Below are positions 5,527 through 5,627 of a DNA stretch of 5,627 nt, piece after piece. The notes below the pieces were generated by a model. The model searched no databases and was not told the origin of the DNA. It saw only the letters and a list, made by a program, of their open reading frames with translations. How positions within the stretch are numbered: position 1 is the stretch's first letter; every line of letters starts with the position of its first letter. The stretch covers positions 1-5,627 of the forward strand of contig CABQMD010000069.1 in NCBI GenBank assembly GCA_902465145.1. Reading direction: 5' to 3'. Origin of the DNA: an uncultured Succinatimonas sp. (GTDB taxonomy: Bacteria > Pseudomonadota > Gammaproteobacteria > Enterobacterales > Succinivibrionaceae). The translations under genes were made by a program, and so were the position numbers.

Positions 5527-5568
5527 TGGCAAACGAAGTGGTGAATGCCGACTTATATGAAGTCTTTT

Positions 5569-5575
5569 GAGGTGA
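5569..5575 (+). promoter_or_regulatory. Strong ribosome binding site of the right-edge gene
   Basis: GAGGTGA four bases before the ATG at 5580 is a near-ideal Shine-Dalgarno sequence. It is the main reason for calling a gene that has only 16 codons in the window. Confidence 0.75.
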
Positions 5576-5579
5576 ACTT

Positions 5580-5627
5580 ATGATTTATCTTGCCAGTTTT
5601 GTCATGTTTTTGTTTTTTGTCACGGCA
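5580..5627 (+). CDS. N-terminus of a small or membrane protein (truncated by window edge)
   Basis: Only 16 codons are visible (MIYLASFVMFLFFVTA), all but one or two hydrophobic, so the protein begins with a transmembrane segment or an uncleaved signal anchor. The start is supported by GAGGTGA just upstream and a TATAAT further up. Proteins that begin this way include NqrM, the small membrane protein that matures Na+-pumping NADH:quinone reductase, but 16 residues are too few to decide; I offer it only as a possibility. The gene is divergent from the DUF4357 operon. Confidence 0.6.
   Translation, partial: MIYLASFVMFLFFVTA

Noticed and set aside
5550..5568. Small hairpin followed by TTTT in the leader of the right-edge gene
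   Set aside because: Only five base pairs with two G-C pairs; too weak to act as a terminator or attenuator.

Overview
The window reads as an ordinary bacterial chromosomal segment, AT-leaning and densely coded, most likely from a gammaproteobacterium. The evidence is a tatA-tatB-tatC cluster with separate TatA and TatB proteins, a MetI of the proteobacterial type and an RsmB/NOP-type rRNA methyltransferase. The divergence of the Tat proteins from Escherichia coli suggests a host-associated or anaerobic lineage such as the Succinivibrionaceae, but this is inference and cannot be proved from sequence alone. No rRNA, tRNA, CRISPR array, insertion sequence or phage gene is visible.

Layout from left to right. 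(1) The 3' end of metI (methionine ABC transporter permease) runs off the left edge on the + strand. (2) Converging on it with a 10-base gap is a minus-strand gene for a DUF3990 protein, a possible ADP-ribosyltransferase-fold protein that has no partner gene here. (3) A 160-base divergent intergenic region contains repeated short boxes. (4) A + strand cluster follows: a secreted HD-domain phosphohydrolase-like protein with a textbook twin-arginine signal peptide, then tatA, tatB and tatC. A hairpin separates the HD gene from tatA; the three tat genes are tightly spaced or overlapping. (5) A bidirectional terminator-like hairpin closes the tat cluster and the converging minus-strand pair. (6) The minus-strand pair is a DUF4357 protein with an antitoxin-like N-terminus, followed (stop and possible start overlapping) by an RNA (cytosine-5) methyltransferase of the RsmB/NOP family. 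(7) A divergent intergenic region holds a plausible promoter and a very good ribosome binding site for a + strand membrane protein, of which only 16 residues are inside the window.

The most interesting part is the HD-tatABC block. A folded, probably metal-binding HD protein destined for Tat export sits directly upstream of the genes for the Tat machine. That machine has lost several acidic residues usually conserved at its signal-peptide-binding and subunit-contact sites (TatC Glu15 to Gln and Asp63 to Gly in E. coli numbering, TatB Glu8 to Gln). The second point of interest is the DUF4357/antitoxin-like fusion coupled to an rRNA methyltransferase.
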